Counted from the first letter of the stretch, positions 37,549-47,481 are shown. The stretch: DNA of 51,975 bases from Streptococcus sp. oral taxon 058 str. F0407 (GCF_000235485.1 NZ_JH378888.1:1-51975); one strand, 5' to 3'. Numbers and translations are program-made. The notes: a model not told the origin generated them from the sequence alone.

Positions 37549-38928
37549 ATGAGTAAAATCGTTGTAGTTGGTGCTAACCACGCTGGTACAGCATGTATCA
37601 ATACTATGTTGGACAACTTCGGACATGAAAATGAAATCGTTGTATTTGACCAAAACTCAAATATTTCATTCCTAGGTTGTGGAATGGCGCTTTGGATCGG
37701 GGAACAAATTGATGGCCCAGAAGGTCTCTTCTACTCTGATAAAGAAAAATTGGAAGCAAAAGGTGCTAAAGTTTACATGAACTCACCAGTTCTTTCAATT
37801 GACTACGATAATAAAGTTGTGACTGCAGAAGTTGAAGGTCAAGAACACAAAGAATCTTACGACAAATTAATCTTTGCGACTGGTTCAACTCCAATCTTGC
37901 CTCCAATCGAAGGTGTTGAAATCGTTAAGGGCAACCGCGAATTCAAAGCAACACTTGAAAATGTTCAATTTGTTAAGTTGTACCAAAATGCTGAAGAAGT
38001 TATTGAGAAACTTGAAGACAAGAGCAAACACCTTGAGCGCATTGCCGTTGTCGGTGGTGGTTACATCGGTGTAGAACTTGCTGAAGCCTTCGAGCGTCTT
38101 GGAAAAGAAGTTGTCCTTGTTGATATCGTAGACACTGTGTTGAACGGCTACTACGACAAAGACTTCACTCAAATGATGGCGAAGAACTTGGAAGATCATA
38201 ACATCCGCTTGGCGCTTGGTCAAACAGTAAAAGCTATCCAAGGTGATGGCAAAGTTGAACGCTTGGTAACGGACAAAGAAACATTTGATGTAGATATGGT
38301 GGTTCTTGCAGTTGGTTTCCGTCCAAACACAGCCCTTGCTGATGGTAAGATTGAACTTTTCCGTAACGGTGCTTTCCTTGTAGATAAGAAACAAGAAACA
38401 TCTATCCCAGGTGTATATGCTGTTGGTGACTGTGCAACTGTTTATGACAACGCTCGTAAAGACACTAGCTACATCGCGCTTGCTTCAAATGCTGTACGCA
38501 CTGGTATCGTTGGTGCTTACAACGCTTGTGGACATGAATTGGAAGGAATCGGTGTACAAGGATCAAACGGTATCTCTATCTACGGTCTTCACATGGTTTC
38601 AACTGGTTTGACTCTTGAGAAAGCAAAAGCTGCTGGTTATAACGCAACTGAAACTGGCTTTAACGATCTTCAAAAACCTGAATTTATCAAACATGACAAC
38701 CACGAAGTTGCTATCAAGATTGTCTTTGACAAAGACAGCCGTGAAATTCTTGGTGCACAGATGGTTTCACATGATGCTGCTATCAGCATGGGAATCCACA
38801 TGTTCTCACTTGCTATCCAAGAGCATGTGACAATTGATAAATTGGCCTTGACAGACCTATTCTTCTTGCCACACTTTAACAAACCTTACAACTACATCAC
38901 AATGGCTGCACTTACAGCTGAAAAATAA
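37549..38928 (+). CDS. nox: NADH oxidase, water-forming
   Basis: FAD enzyme that reduces O2 to water with NADH, restoring NAD+ and protecting against oxygen; in pneumococcus it also affects competence and virulence. N-terminal FAD-binding [12 protein letters not shown], catalytic Cys44 in [14 protein letters not shown] (cysteine-sulfenic acid), second Rossmann [15 protein letters not shown] for NADH (about residue 170), and FAD motif [13 protein letters not shown]. 459 residues is standard. AAAGGTGG RBS. Terminator shared with trhA. Confidence 0.97.
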   Translation: MSKIVVVGANHAGTACINTMLDNFGHENEIVVFDQNSNISFLGCGMALWIGEQIDGPEGLFYSDKEKLEAKGAKVYMNSPVLSIDYDNKVVTAEVEGQEHKESYDKLIFATGSTPILPPIEGVEIVKGNREFKATLENVQFVKLYQNAEEVIEKLEDKSKHLERIAVVGGGYIGVELAEAFERLGKEVVLVDIVDTVLNGYYDKDFTQMMAKNLEDHNIRLALGQTVKAIQGDGKVERLVTDKETFDVDMVVLAVGFRPNTALADGKIELFRNGAFLVDKKQETSIPGVYAVGDCATVYDNARKDTSYIALASNAVRTGIVGAYNACGHELEGIGVQGSNGISIYGLHMVSTGLTLEKAKAAGYNATETGFNDLQKPEFIKHDNHEVAIKIVFDKDSREILGAQMVSHDAAISMGIHMFSLAIQEHVTIDKLALTDLFFLPHFNKPYNYITMAALTAEK

Positions 38929-38954
38929 TAGAATTGTTATTTGAATATGAAAAC

Positions 38955-38985
38955 AAAAAGTTGAGAAAAGATTCTCAACTTTTTT
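38955..38985. terminator. Bidirectional terminator between nox and trhA
   Basis: AAAAGTTGAGAA-aaga-TTCTCAACTTTT with A and T runs on either side. Confidence 0.85.
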
Positions 38986-39631
38986 ACATGAAATAAACAA
39001 TAGCGATGTATTGGAGTGCAGACGCAGCTAAGATAAAGAGATGCCAGATCATGTGGAAATAAGGTTTTTTCTTAGCGTAAAATCCAGCTCCAACTGTATA
39101 ATAAAGTCCGCCAGTTACCATGAGACTCCAAAAGATTGGCGTTGTTTGGCTGATGATGGCAGGAATAATTGCCAGAACCAACCAGCCCATAATCAGGTAA
39201 AGGGCAAGGCTAAATTTCTCATTGACCTTTTTAGCAAAGATTTTATAGAGGATGCCGAAAATGGTTGTTCCCCACTGAATGGCAATAATCAGATAGCCAA
39301 ACCAGTTATTCATCAAGGTCAATACGACCGGCGTATAAGAGCCTGCAATAGCCACATAAATCATAGAATGGTCGATGATTCGCAAGACGTATTTGTGGGT
39401 CGAACCATAGGCCATAGAGTGGTAAATGGTTGACGAGAGGAACATGAGAAATAGACTGATAACAAAGATAGAAACGCCAAAAGACGATAAAAATCCATGT
39501 GCTTCGTAACTATAGGTGGATGAAATGGGGAGTAAGATGAGCATGATAACTGCACCCACAGCATGGGTCACGCTATTGGCGATTTCTTCTCCAAAACTGA
39601 GTTTTTTACTGAGTTTTAAACTGGTATTCAT
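38984..39631 (-). CDS. trhA: Hemolysin III / TrhA family membrane protein
   Basis: 215-residue protein with seven hydrophobic segments (YqfA/hemolysin III, PAQR-like fold). Family motifs: NSVTHAVGA near the N terminus, the SSTIYHS metal-binding His, IDHSMIYV (Asp-His), and HMIWHLFILAASALQY at the C terminus. Relatives act in membrane energetics and lipid homeostasis; the hemolysin name is historical. Start overlaps the stop of the DUF1836 gene (ATGA), so they are coupled. Confidence 0.9.
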   Translation of the reverse strand: MNTSLKLSKKLSFGEEIANSVTHAVGAVIMLILLPISSTYSYEAHGFLSSFGVSIFVISLFLMFLSSTIYHSMAYGSTHKYVLRIIDHSMIYVAIAGSYTPVVLTLMNNWFGYLIIAIQWGTTIFGILYKIFAKKVNEKFSLALYLIMGWLVLAIIPAIISQTTPIFWSLMVTGGLYYTVGAGFYAKKKPYFHMIWHLFILAASALQYIAIVYFM

Positions 39632-40080
39632 TGGATTTCCTCCTCTTCTTTGCTAAGGATTAAGTCTAGAGTTTGATGATACAGTTTAACCGTTTGGCAG
39701 CTGGTTTGGATAATAGGATTTTCTGGATCGATTCCTTGGTTCATGTAGTCCACAAAAGCATCGTAGAGCTGGTCTGAGCTCGCTTGAGTTTGTAGAGTAT
39801 TGAGGGTCTGAGCGATTTCTTGGATTGAAAAGACAGACTTGAGAGTAGTAATGGCAATCAAACGGGCAATCTGTTTGCGTTGGTATTTCTTCTTGTCAGG
39901 CTTTGTCAGGTAACCATGTTTGACATAATTATTAACCATAGATGCGGTCAGGCCCTTTTCTTTATCTGGGGAGATGGGGGCACAGACTTGGTTGACATAA
40001 AGCAAAACCTGATCCAGATAGAGGTCAATGTTTGGAATGTCTTCCCATTTTGGGTAGGAAAAGATAGAATTCATTTCCAA
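39628..40080 (-). CDS. DUF1836 family protein
   Basis: 150-residue soluble protein of the DUF1836 family. The middle (LTASMVNNYVKHGYLTKP, about residues 43-60, then KYQRKQIARLIAI) resembles a MerR-type winged helix, so DNA binding is plausible but unproven. RBS GGAG. It is translationally coupled to trhA and may regulate it. Confidence 0.8.
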   Translation of the reverse strand: MEMNSIFSYPKWEDIPNIDLYLDQVLLYVNQVCAPISPDKEKGLTASMVNNYVKHGYLTKPDKKKYQRKQIARLIAITTLKSVFSIQEIAQTLNTLQTQASSDQLYDAFVDYMNQGIDPENPIIQTSCQTVKLYHQTLDLILSKEEEEIQ

Positions 40081-40208
40081 CTCCTTTTTATCTAGTTTCG
40101 ATAACTAGATTATAAAATAATAAAAAACAAAAGTCAAGTTTCAACTGCTTGTAGAAAGCTCTAAATTATGCTATGATGAGAGAAATTAGTTAGAAATGAG
40201 GGGAAGAG

Positions 40209-40703
40209 ATGGAGATTCGTTTAGCTTTTCCAAACGAAGTAGATGCGATTATGCAGGTGATGGAGGATGCCAAAAAATGTTTAGCTAAGTCTGGTAGTGG
40301 CCAGTGGCAAAATGGCTATCCAAATGCTGACATCATTATTGATGATATTATCTCAGGCCAAGCTTATGTGGCCTTGGAAGAGGGAGAACTGCTAGCCTAT
40401 GCTGCTGTGACCAAGAGCCCAGAGGAAGCCTATGAAGCCATTTATGAAGGAAGTTGGCAGGGGGAAGAATCAGAATATCTGGTCTTTCACCGTATCGCTG
40501 TGGCAGCAGATGTACAAGGACAAGGTGTTGCTCAGACTTTCCTAGAAGGCTTGATTGAAGGTTTTGATTATCTAGATTTTCGTTCAGATACGCATGCACA
40601 AAACAAGGCCATGCAGCATATCTTTGAAAAGCTAGGTTTCCAACAGGTCGGTAAGGTTCCAGTTGATGGGGAACGCTTAGCCTATCAGAAATTAAAAAAA
40701 TGA
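40209..40703 (+). CDS. GNAT family N-acetyltransferase
   Basis: 164-residue acetyl-CoA-dependent transferase: HRIAVAADVQGQGVAQTFL is the acetyl-CoA loop (R/Q-x-x-G-x-G/A), followed by LDFRSDTHAQNKAMQHIFEKLGF (cited in part). Substrate unknown. RBS AGGGGAAG. It overlaps ogt by 4 bases (ATGA), forming an operon with ogt and an ArsC-like gene. Confidence 0.9.
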   Translation: MEIRLAFPNEVDAIMQVMEDAKKCLAKSGSGQWQNGYPNADIIIDDIISGQAYVALEEGELLAYAAVTKSPEEAYEAIYEGSWQGEESEYLVFHRIAVAADVQGQGVAQTFLEGLIEGFDYLDFRSDTHAQNKAMQHIFEKLGFQQVGKVPVDGERLAYQKLKK

Positions 40704-41215
40704 AGCAAAAAAAGTACGTAAAAATGCTCTACTCGTCGCCAATTGGAACCTTGTCCTTGGTTGCTGACGAGCAATATCTGTATGGAATTTGGGTGCAGGA
40801 CCAAACTCATTTTGAGAGAGGTATTGATACGGATAGGATGGAAATCGTTAAGGAGCATCCTGTTCTTGACCAGGTTAGTTGCTATTTAGATGCTTATTTC
40901 GATGGGAAGGATCAAGACTTCTCTCTCTTGCCCTTGGCTCCCATTGGGACGGATTTTGAAAAGCGGGTCTGGGCCTACTTACAGAGCATTCCTTATGGGC
41001 AAACAGTAACTTACGGACAAATAGCTCAAGACTTGCAGGTGCCCTCTGCCCAAGCGATTGGCGGAGCAGTAGGGCGTAATCCCTGGTCCATCCTCGTTCC
41101 CTGTCACCGAGTACTAGGGTCTGGTAATCGTCTGACAGGCTATGCTTCTGGAGTCGAAAAGAAAGCCTGGCTCTTGCAGCATGAAGGTGCAGTTTTTCAA
41201 GAAAATAAAGAATAG
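40700..41215 (+). CDS. ogt: Methylated-DNA-protein cysteine methyltransferase (Ogt)
   Basis: Repairs O6-alkylguanine and O4-alkylthymine by transferring the alkyl group to its own Cys. The active site VPCHRVLGS (PCHRV) lies near residue 135, with the helix-turn-helix arginine-finger part QSIPYGQTVTYGQIA before it and NRLTGYASG after. 171 residues. Start overlaps the GNAT stop. Confidence 0.95.
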   Translation: MKQKKYVKMLYSSPIGTLSLVADEQYLYGIWVQDQTHFERGIDTDRMEIVKEHPVLDQVSCYLDAYFDGKDQDFSLLPLAPIGTDFEKRVWAYLQSIPYGQTVTYGQIAQDLQVPSAQAIGGAVGRNPWSILVPCHRVLGSGNRLTGYASGVEKKAWLLQHEGAVFQENKE

Positions 41216-41227
41216 AAAGAAAAGAAG

Positions 41228-41584
41228 ATGTTAGAATTTATCGAATACCCAAAATGTTCAACTTGTAAGAAAGCAAAAAATGAACTAGACCAACTCGGAC
41301 TTGACTACCAAGACGTCCATATTGTAGAAGAAACACCAAGTGAAGAAGTGATTTTGAACTGGTTGGAAACTTCTGGTTTTGAAGTGAAACAATTTTTCAA
41401 TACCAGCGGGATCAAATACCGTGAACTGGGCTTGAAAGATAAGGTGGGAAGCTTGTCAAAACAAGAAGCAGCTAAGCTTCTGGCTAGTGATGGCATGTTG
41501 TTAAAACGTCCAATTTTGGTGGAGAATGGTGCTGTTAAACAAATCGGCTATAGAAAAAGCTATGAGGACTTAGGTTTGAGATAG
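41228..41584 (+). CDS. ArsC/Spx-family thioredoxin-fold protein
   Basis: 118-residue ArsC-like protein with the CSTC motif (YPKCSTCKKA) near the N terminus and the conserved LLKRPILV segment. Members are Spx-like regulators or YffB-type redox proteins; the RPxx motif and lack of an Spx RPIM context favour a reductase-like YusI/YffB type. RBS AAAGAAGA. Last gene of the GNAT-ogt group. Confidence 0.85.
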   Translation: MLEFIEYPKCSTCKKAKNELDQLGLDYQDVHIVEETPSEEVILNWLETSGFEVKQFFNTSGIKYRELGLKDKVGSLSKQEAAKLLASDGMLLKRPILVENGAVKQIGYRKSYEDLGLR

Positions 41585-41740
41585 TTTTTATCTATCTCCT
41601 TGATAGGTAAAATATATAGCCTCCCTGTTTTAAAGTGTGATAAACTAGAAGATAGACAAAGTCTGATCAGCCCGTAGCAAATAATTTGCTTGCGAGCAGA
41701 AGTATGATAGAATGAATCATTATCAGGAGAGGATGTTTTT

Positions 41741-42541
41741 ATGACTGTTACAACATTTTTAGCATCAGATTGGTACCAAAGTTTGATGCAATTCATTCCG
41801 GATGGCAAGCTCTTTAGTTTGCGTTCGGTTTTTGATGGGATTCCAAGGATTGTCCAACAACTGCCTACAACCTTGATGTTGACTCTTGGAGGTGCGATTT
41901 TTGGTTTGGTCCTGGCCTTGGTTTTTGCCATTGTTAAAATCAACCGTGTTAAGATATTGTATCCCTTGCAGGCCTTTTTTGTCAGCTTTTTAAAAGGGAC
42001 ACCGATTTTGGTTCAGCTCATGTTGACCTACTACGGGATTCCACTTGCTCTGAAAGCACTCAATCAACAATGGGGAACCAGCTTCAATATCAATGCTATT
42101 CCAGCAGCGACTTTTGCTATTGTAGCTTTTGCCTTTAATGAGGCGGCTTATGCCAGCGAAACCATTCGTGCAGCCATCCTTTCTGTCAATCCTGGTGAGA
42201 TTGAAGCGGCGCGCAGTCTGGGGATGACCCGTGCACAAGTTTATCGTCGTGTTATTATTCCTAATGCAGCGGTGGTAGCAACACCAACTTTGATCAATTC
42301 CCTCATCGGTTTGACCAAGGGAACTTCTCTAGCCTTTAGTGCGGGTGTTGTCGAAGTTTTTGCCCAGGCTCAGATTTTGGGCGGAGCGGATTATCGTTAC
42401 TTTGAGCGATTCATCTCCGTTGCTCTTGTTTACTGGGTAGTCAATATCGGAATTGAAAGCCTCGGTCGCTTTATCGAGAAGAAAATGGCAATTTCAGCAC
42501 CGGATACAGTAACTTCAGATGTGAAAGGAGACCTTCGTTAA
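41741..42541 (+). CDS. Amino-acid ABC transporter permease
   Basis: 266-residue HisM/GlnP-type permease with about five membrane segments, the FLKGTPILVQ motif and the EAA loop GEIEAARSLGMTRAQVYRRV (about residue 150-170). An extra ~35-residue N terminus precedes the first helix. RBS GGAGAGG. Overlaps the ATPase gene by one base (TAATG). As in the first cluster, no binding protein is encoded nearby. Likely substrates: cystine or other polar amino acids; not determinable. Confidence 0.9.
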   Translation: MTVTTFLASDWYQSLMQFIPDGKLFSLRSVFDGIPRIVQQLPTTLMLTLGGAIFGLVLALVFAIVKINRVKILYPLQAFFVSFLKGTPILVQLMLTYYGIPLALKALNQQWGTSFNINAIPAATFAIVAFAFNEAAYASETIRAAILSVNPGEIEAARSLGMTRAQVYRRVIIPNAAVVATPTLINSLIGLTKGTSLAFSAGVVEVFAQAQILGGADYRYFERFISVALVYWVVNIGIESLGRFIEKKMAISAPDTVTSDVKGDLR

Positions 42542-43284
42542 TGATTAAGATTTCGAATTTAAGCAAATCCTTTTCAGGACAGACTGTCTTGGATCATCTG
42601 GACTTGGATATCCAAAAGGGAGAAGTAGTGGCCTTGATTGGTTCATCTGGAGCTGGAAAATCAACTTTCTTGCGTAGCCTCAACTATCTTGAAACACCAG
42701 ATAGTGGAACGATTCAGATTGACAATTTCAAAGTTGATTTTTCTCAGATTAACCAAGAAGAGATCCTAACCCTTCGTCGCAAGTTGTCTATGGTTTTCCA
42801 ACAGTTCAACTTATTTGAACGCCGAACAGCGCTTGACAATGTTAAGGAAGGCTTGGTCGTTGTTAAGAAACTATCGGACGAGGAAGCAACCAAAATCGCC
42901 AAGGAAGAGTTGGCTAAGGTTGGACTTTCTGATCGTGAACAGCATTACCCTCGCCATTTGTCAGGTGGGCAAAAGCAACGGGTTGCCCTAGCGCGTGCCC
43001 TCGCTATGAAACCAGACGTCTTGCTCTTGGACGAACCAACTTCAGCACTTGACCCAGAATTGGTCGGTGAGGTAGAAAAGTCTATTGCAGACGCTGCTAA
43101 GTCTGGTCAGACCATGATCTTGGTTAGTCACGATATGTCTTTTGTAGCCCAAGTGGCAGATAAGATTTTGTTCCTAGATAAAGGGAAAATCATCGAGTCA
43201 GGCACACCCGATGAAATCATCAATCATCCAAAAGAAGAACGGACAAAAGAATTCTTCGCTAGTTACAAACGGACTTATATTTGA
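42541..43284 (+). CDS. Amino-acid ABC transporter ATP-binding protein
   Basis: 247-residue GlnQ/HisP-type ATPase: Walker A GSSGAGKST, Q-loop [10 protein letters not shown], signature LSGGQKQR, Walker [15 protein letters not shown], switch VSHDMSF. Paralogous to the ATPase at 8.1-8.8 kb but clearly diverged from it. Coupled to the permease by a TAATG overlap. Confidence 0.93.
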   Translation: MIKISNLSKSFSGQTVLDHLDLDIQKGEVVALIGSSGAGKSTFLRSLNYLETPDSGTIQIDNFKVDFSQINQEEILTLRRKLSMVFQQFNLFERRTALDNVKEGLVVVKKLSDEEATKIAKEELAKVGLSDREQHYPRHLSGGQKQRVALARALAMKPDVLLLDEPTSALDPELVGEVEKSIADAAKSGQTMILVSHDMSFVAQVADKILFLDKGKIIESGTPDEIINHPKEERTKEFFASYKRTYI

Positions 43285-43329
43285 TATAATAGAAAAAGGA
43301 AAACTCAGTTAGTTGGACTAGCTGAGTTT
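43285..43329 (+). promoter_or_regulatory. TGATATAAT promoter followed by a hairpin, before DUF4059
   Basis: TATAAT at 43285-43290 with TGA in front lies at the end of the ATPase gene. A stem AAACTCAG-t-TAG / CTA-g-CTGAGTTT (43301-43329) follows, with only a broken T run, so it may be a leaky terminator of the ABC operon. Confidence 0.5.
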
Positions 43330-43361
43330 ACTCTTTAAAAAAGATAGAAACGAGAGAGATC

Positions 43362-43586
43362 ATGCTGCTGCAACTATTTTCTTTATATTTCGAGAGTTTG
43401 ATCTTAACGACCATTCTCGTCGTGATTTTTTTAGGGATTTGGATTGGATTGCGAGCTATGTCTGGTGTGGACAAGACAGCTAAGGCCCGTCAAGCCCATC
43501 TCTATGATATGATTATGATCGGGGTTTTGGTGATTCCAGTATTATCCTTTGCCGTCATGAGTCTCATTTTAGTTTTCAGAGCATAA
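43362..43586 (+). CDS. DUF4059 family membrane protein
   Basis: 74-residue protein with two hydrophobic segments (ESLILTTILVVIFLGIWIGL, and MIMIGVLVIPVLSFAVMSLIL, cited at 20 residues or fewer apart) and a short charged loop (SGVDKTAKARQAH). I recognise it as streptococcal DUF4059. Function unknown. Location just before trxB is shared with pneumococcus. GAGAGAG RBS. Confidence 0.75.
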   Translation: MLLQLFSLYFESLILTTILVVIFLGIWIGLRAMSGVDKTAKARQAHLYDMIMIGVLVIPVLSFAVMSLILVFRA

Positions 43587-43651
43587 TGCTTGCTAAATAA
43601 ACTCCAAACAGTTAGAATAAAGATAGTTACAACAAGAAAGAAGGAATCGAA

Positions 43652-44563
43652 ATGTACGATACGATTATTATCGGTGCTGGACCTGCGGGAATGACAGCTG
43701 CCTTATATGCCGCTCGAAGCAATCTGAAAGTAGCTTTGATTGAAGGTGGTCTGCCAGGTGGGCAAATGAATAACACATCTGATATCGAGAACTATCCTGG
43801 ATATGCCAATATCAGTGGACCTGAATTGGCAGAGAAGATGTTTGAACCTCTTGAAAATCTTGGAGTAGAGCACCTTTATGGATTTGTTGAAAAGATTGAA
43901 GATCATGCTGACTATAAGAAGGTAATCACAGATGACCAAGTTTATGAAACTCGTACTGTCATCGTGGCAACTGGGTCTAAACACCGTCTTTTAGGTGTTC
44001 CTGGAGAAGAAGAACTAAATAGTCGAGGTGTTTCTTACTGTGCGGTCTGTGATGGAGCTTTCTTCCGTGACCAAGACTTGCTCGTAGTTGGTGGTGGAGA
44101 TTCTGCGGTAGAAGAAGCTCTATTCTTGACTCGCTTTGCCAAGACTGTTACCATTGTTCACCGTCGAGATGAACTTCGTGCTCAAAAAGTTTTGCAAGAC
44201 AGAGCCTTTGCAAATGAGAAAGTTAACTTTATCTGGGACTCTGTAGTCAAGGAAATCAAAGGTGAAAACCGAGTAGAGTCAGTTGTATTTGAAAATGTGA
44301 AAACAGGTCAAGTAACAGAGCAAGCCTTTGGAGGTGTCTTTATCTATGTTGGACTGGACCCTGTTAGTGATTTTGTTAAGGATTTGAATATTCAAGACCA
44401 GTCAGGCTGGATTGTAACAGATAATCACATGAAGACAGCCGTTGAAGGTATCTTTGCAGTTGGGGATGTTCGCCAGAAAGACCTTCGCCAAGTGACAACA
44501 GCAGTTGGAGATGGGGCTATCGCAGGCCAAGAAGCCTATAAATTTATCACAGAACATAGTTAA
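43652..44563 (+). CDS. trxB: Thioredoxin reductase
   Basis: FAD enzyme that reduces thioredoxin with NADPH. FAD-binding GAGPAGMTAALYAAR, GGLPGGQM, the redox disulfide CAVC (SYCAVCDGAFF, about residue 133), NADPH site VVGGGDSAVEEAL, HRRDELRA, and FAVGDVRQK near the C terminus. 303 residues, standard. Strong RBS AAGAAAGAAGG. Confidence 0.97.
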   Translation: MYDTIIIGAGPAGMTAALYAARSNLKVALIEGGLPGGQMNNTSDIENYPGYANISGPELAEKMFEPLENLGVEHLYGFVEKIEDHADYKKVITDDQVYETRTVIVATGSKHRLLGVPGEEELNSRGVSYCAVCDGAFFRDQDLLVVGGGDSAVEEALFLTRFAKTVTIVHRRDELRAQKVLQDRAFANEKVNFIWDSVVKEIKGENRVESVVFENVKTGQVTEQAFGGVFIYVGLDPVSDFVKDLNIQDQSGWIVTDNHMKTAVEGIFAVGDVRQKDLRQVTTAVGDGAIAGQEAYKFITEHS

Positions 44564-44564
44564 G

Positions 44565-44600
44565 AAAAAAGTTTCCAATCAAGTGATTGGAAACTTTTTT
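44565..44600. terminator. Bidirectional terminator between trxB and rlmB
   Basis: 17-bp perfect stem starting AAAAAAGTTTCCAATCA, loop of two, with A and T runs at the ends. Confidence 0.9.
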
Positions 44601-45327
44601 ATAGTCGGTTTCGGAAAACTTCGTACATGAGAATGGCTGCAGCAACACTGGCATTGAGGCTTTGAACATGCCCATTCATGGGAATGGTAATCATCTCATC
44701 GACCTGTTTTTTGATGTTGCTAGAGATGCCTTTTCCTTCATTTCCAATGATGAGGGCGATTTTCCCTTTTGTATTCCACTTGTGGCAAGGGGTACCGTTC
44801 ATATCCGTTCCAAAGGTCCAGAAGCCGTCCTCCTTGAGTTTATCTAAGGTTTGACTAAGGTTGGTCACTCGGGCAATCGGTACATGCTCAATAGCACCTG
44901 TAGCCGTTTTGGCAACGACTGGAGTAACTCCGACAGCACGGTGCTTGGGAATGATGACACCTGAAACATTGGTCGCATCAGCGGTTCTTAAGATGGAGCC
45001 TAAGTTGTGAGGGTCAGTTAACCCGTCCAGAATCAATAGCAAAGGATTTTCTTCTTGCTGCGTTTTGGCAAGAATGTGTTCTAGCTCGCTATAGGCAAAT
45101 TCAGATACCCTAAGGACAAATCCTTGATGGACAGCGCCTTCGGTCATTTCAGAGAGGGATTTTTTTGAGGTCCAAGAGATGGACACCTTTTTCTCAGCAG
45201 CCAGTTCCTTGACTTTCTCAACATTCTTCCCCCTTAAATCTTCTTGGAGATAGAGTTTGTTTCCAGTGTTTGCAAGGAGGGCTTCAGTAACGGCATGGAC
45301 GCCATAGACAATATCATTTGTTTTCAT
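44599..45327 (-). CDS. rlmB: 23S rRNA 2'-O-ribose methyltransferase RlmB (TrmH/SpoU family)
   Basis: Methylates a ribose (Gm2251 in E. coli) of 23S rRNA with SAM. The substrate-binding L30e-like N-terminal domain (VYGVHAVTEALLANTGNKLY in part) is followed by the SPOUT knot motifs LDGLTDPHNLGSILRTADAT (cited part), IIGNEGKGIS and PMNGHVQSLNASVAAAI. Start at ATG 45327: the in-frame ATG at 45360 lies upstream of the TATAAT (45334-45339), which ends only six bases before 45327. The mRNA is therefore likely leaderless or nearly so. Confidence 0.9.
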   Translation of the reverse strand: MKTNDIVYGVHAVTEALLANTGNKLYLQEDLRGKNVEKVKELAAEKKVSISWTSKKSLSEMTEGAVHQGFVLRVSEFAYSELEHILAKTQQEENPLLLILDGLTDPHNLGSILRTADATNVSGVIIPKHRAVGVTPVVAKTATGAIEHVPIARVTNLSQTLDKLKEDGFWTFGTDMNGTPCHKWNTKGKIALIIGNEGKGISSNIKKQVDEMITIPMNGHVQSLNASVAAAILMYEVFRNRL

Positions 45328-45333
45328 GCCTCT

Positions 45334-45339
45334 ATTATA
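45334..45339 (-). promoter_or_regulatory. Extended -10 promoter of rlmB
   Basis: Minus-strand TGTTATAAT, with ATG six bases downstream. Confidence 0.6.
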
Positions 45340-45371
45340 ACACAAAACCCCGTCTTGCAACGGGATTTTCT

Positions 45372-45983
45372 TTATTCCAGAATCAGTAAACCATCTTTTA
45401 CAGCAAATGGGTCTTTCTCATTGATACGATCGTAAAACATGATTCCGTTTAGGTGATCAATTTCATGTTGGACAACGATGGAGTTGTATCCTTTGAGCTT
45501 GATACGGTGTTTTTCGCCGTCCTTGTCAAAGTAATCAACAGTGACGCGGGCATGGCGGACAACGTAGCCTGGCACGTTACGGTCAACAGATAGGCAACCT
45601 TCTCCTTCGCCAAGAGCAGCGTCTTGAACAGAGTGAGAGACGATTTTTGGATTGTACATAATGGCTTGCAAGTCGTAGGCTTCCTGTGGAGTTTCGCCTT
45701 CTTCTACAATATTTGGGACCAAGACGGCAATAATACGTTTTGAGATATCCAGCTGGGGAGCAGCAAGGCCAACACCACCACGAAGTCCCATTTTCTCAGC
45801 CATAACAGGATCCTGAGAATTTTTGAGGAATTGCATCATCTTTTCTCCAAGGATGATTTCCTGGTCAGACAGTGGGAAAGTGACCTCCTTAGCAACCGCA
45901 CGTAGAGTTGGGTTTCCCTCGCGGATAATATCTTTCATATCAATCAAATGAGCAGCTTTTGTAATACGTTCTATAGCAGACAT
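45372..45983 (-). CDS. def: Peptide deformylase
   Basis: Removes the formyl group from the N terminus of new proteins. Three signature motifs: [15 protein letters not shown] and QHEIDHLNG (metal His pair and catalytic Glu). The ~203-residue Gram-positive type 2 form has the long insertion after motif 1. ATG 45983 is preceded by AAAGGAG; earlier in-frame starts are not supported. Confidence 0.96.
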   Translation of the reverse strand: MSAIERITKAAHLIDMKDIIREGNPTLRAVAKEVTFPLSDQEIILGEKMMQFLKNSQDPVMAEKMGLRGGVGLAAPQLDISKRIIAVLVPNIVEEGETPQEAYDLQAIMYNPKIVSHSVQDAALGEGEGCLSVDRNVPGYVVRHARVTVDYFDKDGEKHRIKLKGYNSIVVQHEIDHLNGIMFYDRINEKDPFAVKDGLLILE

Positions 45984-46138
45984 TTTCTCTCCTTTCATTA
46001 CCTCTACATGATAACACAAAATAGGTTAGAAAGAAAGTCACAGAAGTTCCTAAAAAATAATATAATAAACGGTATTCCCCTTTTGTCTGTGGTATAATAA
46101 AAGAAAAGGCTTGCATAAGAAAGTAAGGGAGAATAAGA

Positions 46139-47458
46139 ATGGAAAAGCGAAAAGACAGACGGTCTCATGGTCCTATTGATGGATTGTTGAAGACTAGTAT
46201 TAGTTTCTTTAGGAATTATAAATCTTGGACCAATGCTCAGTTTATTATTGTGTTATTGCTTGCAGTTGCCTTATCCATGGGGCTGAACTTGTTAGTTCGA
46301 GCAGTACAAGGCAACATGGGAACAAGTCCTAGTAGCCAAACAGTTGATTCTGCAAGTACTTCTAGTCAATTCAAGGAAAATGATTCTGACGAAAAGACAG
46401 CCCGTATCATGGCAAATGGTGACCTTCTCTACCATATCCCTATCTACCGAACAGCCCTAAAAGAAGATGGGACCTATGATTTCCACGAAAATTTTGAATA
46501 TGTAAAACCTTGGCTCAAGCAAGCGGATTTAGTGCTTGGTGACTTTGAAGGAACTGTGAACAAGGACCACTATTTGGCAGGTTATCCTCTTTTTAATGCA
46601 CCTGGAGAAGTCATGGATGCGATCAAGGATGCAGGCTACCAAGTTCTAGACTTGGCTCATAATCATATTTTGGATTCTCAAATTGAGGGAGTAGTTTCAA
46701 CGGCTCAAGCTATTGAAAAGGCTGGAATGACACCCATCGGAGTCTACACACATGAATCCCGTGACCAAGCCCCTATAGTCATCAAGGAAGTCAATGGAAT
46801 CAAGGTAGCTCTCCTGGCCTATTCCTACGGTTTTAATGGCATTGAACAGTATATCTCTCAAGAAGACTATAATCGCTACCTTTCTGACTTAAACGAAGAC
46901 AAGATGAAGGCGGAAATCGAGCGTGCAGAGAAAGAAGCGGATATCACTGTTGTTATGCCTCAGATGGGAATTGAGTACCAGCTAGAACCAACGGAAGAAC
47001 AAAAGACACTGTACCACAAGATGGTGGACTGGGGAGCTGATATTATCTTTGGAGGGCACCCTCACGTCGTTGAACCTGCCGAAACGGTTGAAAAAGATGG
47101 TGACAAGAAATTGATTATCTATTCCATGGGAAATTTCCTCTCAAATCAGCGCATTGAAACCATGCAAGACGAGGAAAATGCCAAGTGGACAGAGCGCGGT
47201 GTTCTCATGGATGTGACCATTAAGAAAAAAGATGGAAAAACAAGGATTGAAACTGTCAAAGCGCATCCGACTTGGGTCAATCGAACTCCAAAAGGAACTT
47301 ATTCACCAGAAGGCTATCCGCTCTTCCTCTATCAGACCTATATCCTAGAGGACTTCATCGAGGGGGGCAGTCACCGTGAGCAGTTGGATGAGGCGACCAA
47401 GGAACGAATTGACACAGCCTATAAAGAAATGAATGAACATGTAGGGTTGAAGTGGTAG
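46139..47458 (+). CDS. CapA-family (PGA_cap) metallophosphoesterase-like protein
   Basis: Membrane-anchored surface protein related to CapA/PgsA of poly-gamma-glutamate synthesis. One N-terminal membrane segment (residues ~36-57, FIIVLLLAVALSMGLNLLV) with a charged cytosolic start and a Ser/Thr linker, then the extracellular domain with ANGDLLYH, LVLGDFEGT, DLAHNHILD, GGHPHVVEP and SMGNFLSNQ, a dinuclear-metal pattern. No cap biosynthesis genes are nearby, so a polyglutamate capsule is not implied. AAGGGAG RBS, TGGTATAAT upstream. Confidence 0.85.
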   Translation: MEKRKDRRSHGPIDGLLKTSISFFRNYKSWTNAQFIIVLLLAVALSMGLNLLVRAVQGNMGTSPSSQTVDSASTSSQFKENDSDEKTARIMANGDLLYHIPIYRTALKEDGTYDFHENFEYVKPWLKQADLVLGDFEGTVNKDHYLAGYPLFNAPGEVMDAIKDAGYQVLDLAHNHILDSQIEGVVSTAQAIEKAGMTPIGVYTHESRDQAPIVIKEVNGIKVALLAYSYGFNGIEQYISQEDYNRYLSDLNEDKMKAEIERAEKEADITVVMPQMGIEYQLEPTEEQKTLYHKMVDWGADIIFGGHPHVVEPAETVEKDGDKKLIIYSMGNFLSNQRIETMQDEENAKWTERGVLMDVTIKKKDGKTRIETVKAHPTWVNRTPKGTYSPEGYPLFLYQTYILEDFIEGGSHREQLDEATKERIDTAYKEMNEHVGLKW

Positions 47459-47481
47459 CCACTCGCCCTAAAGGAGACGAG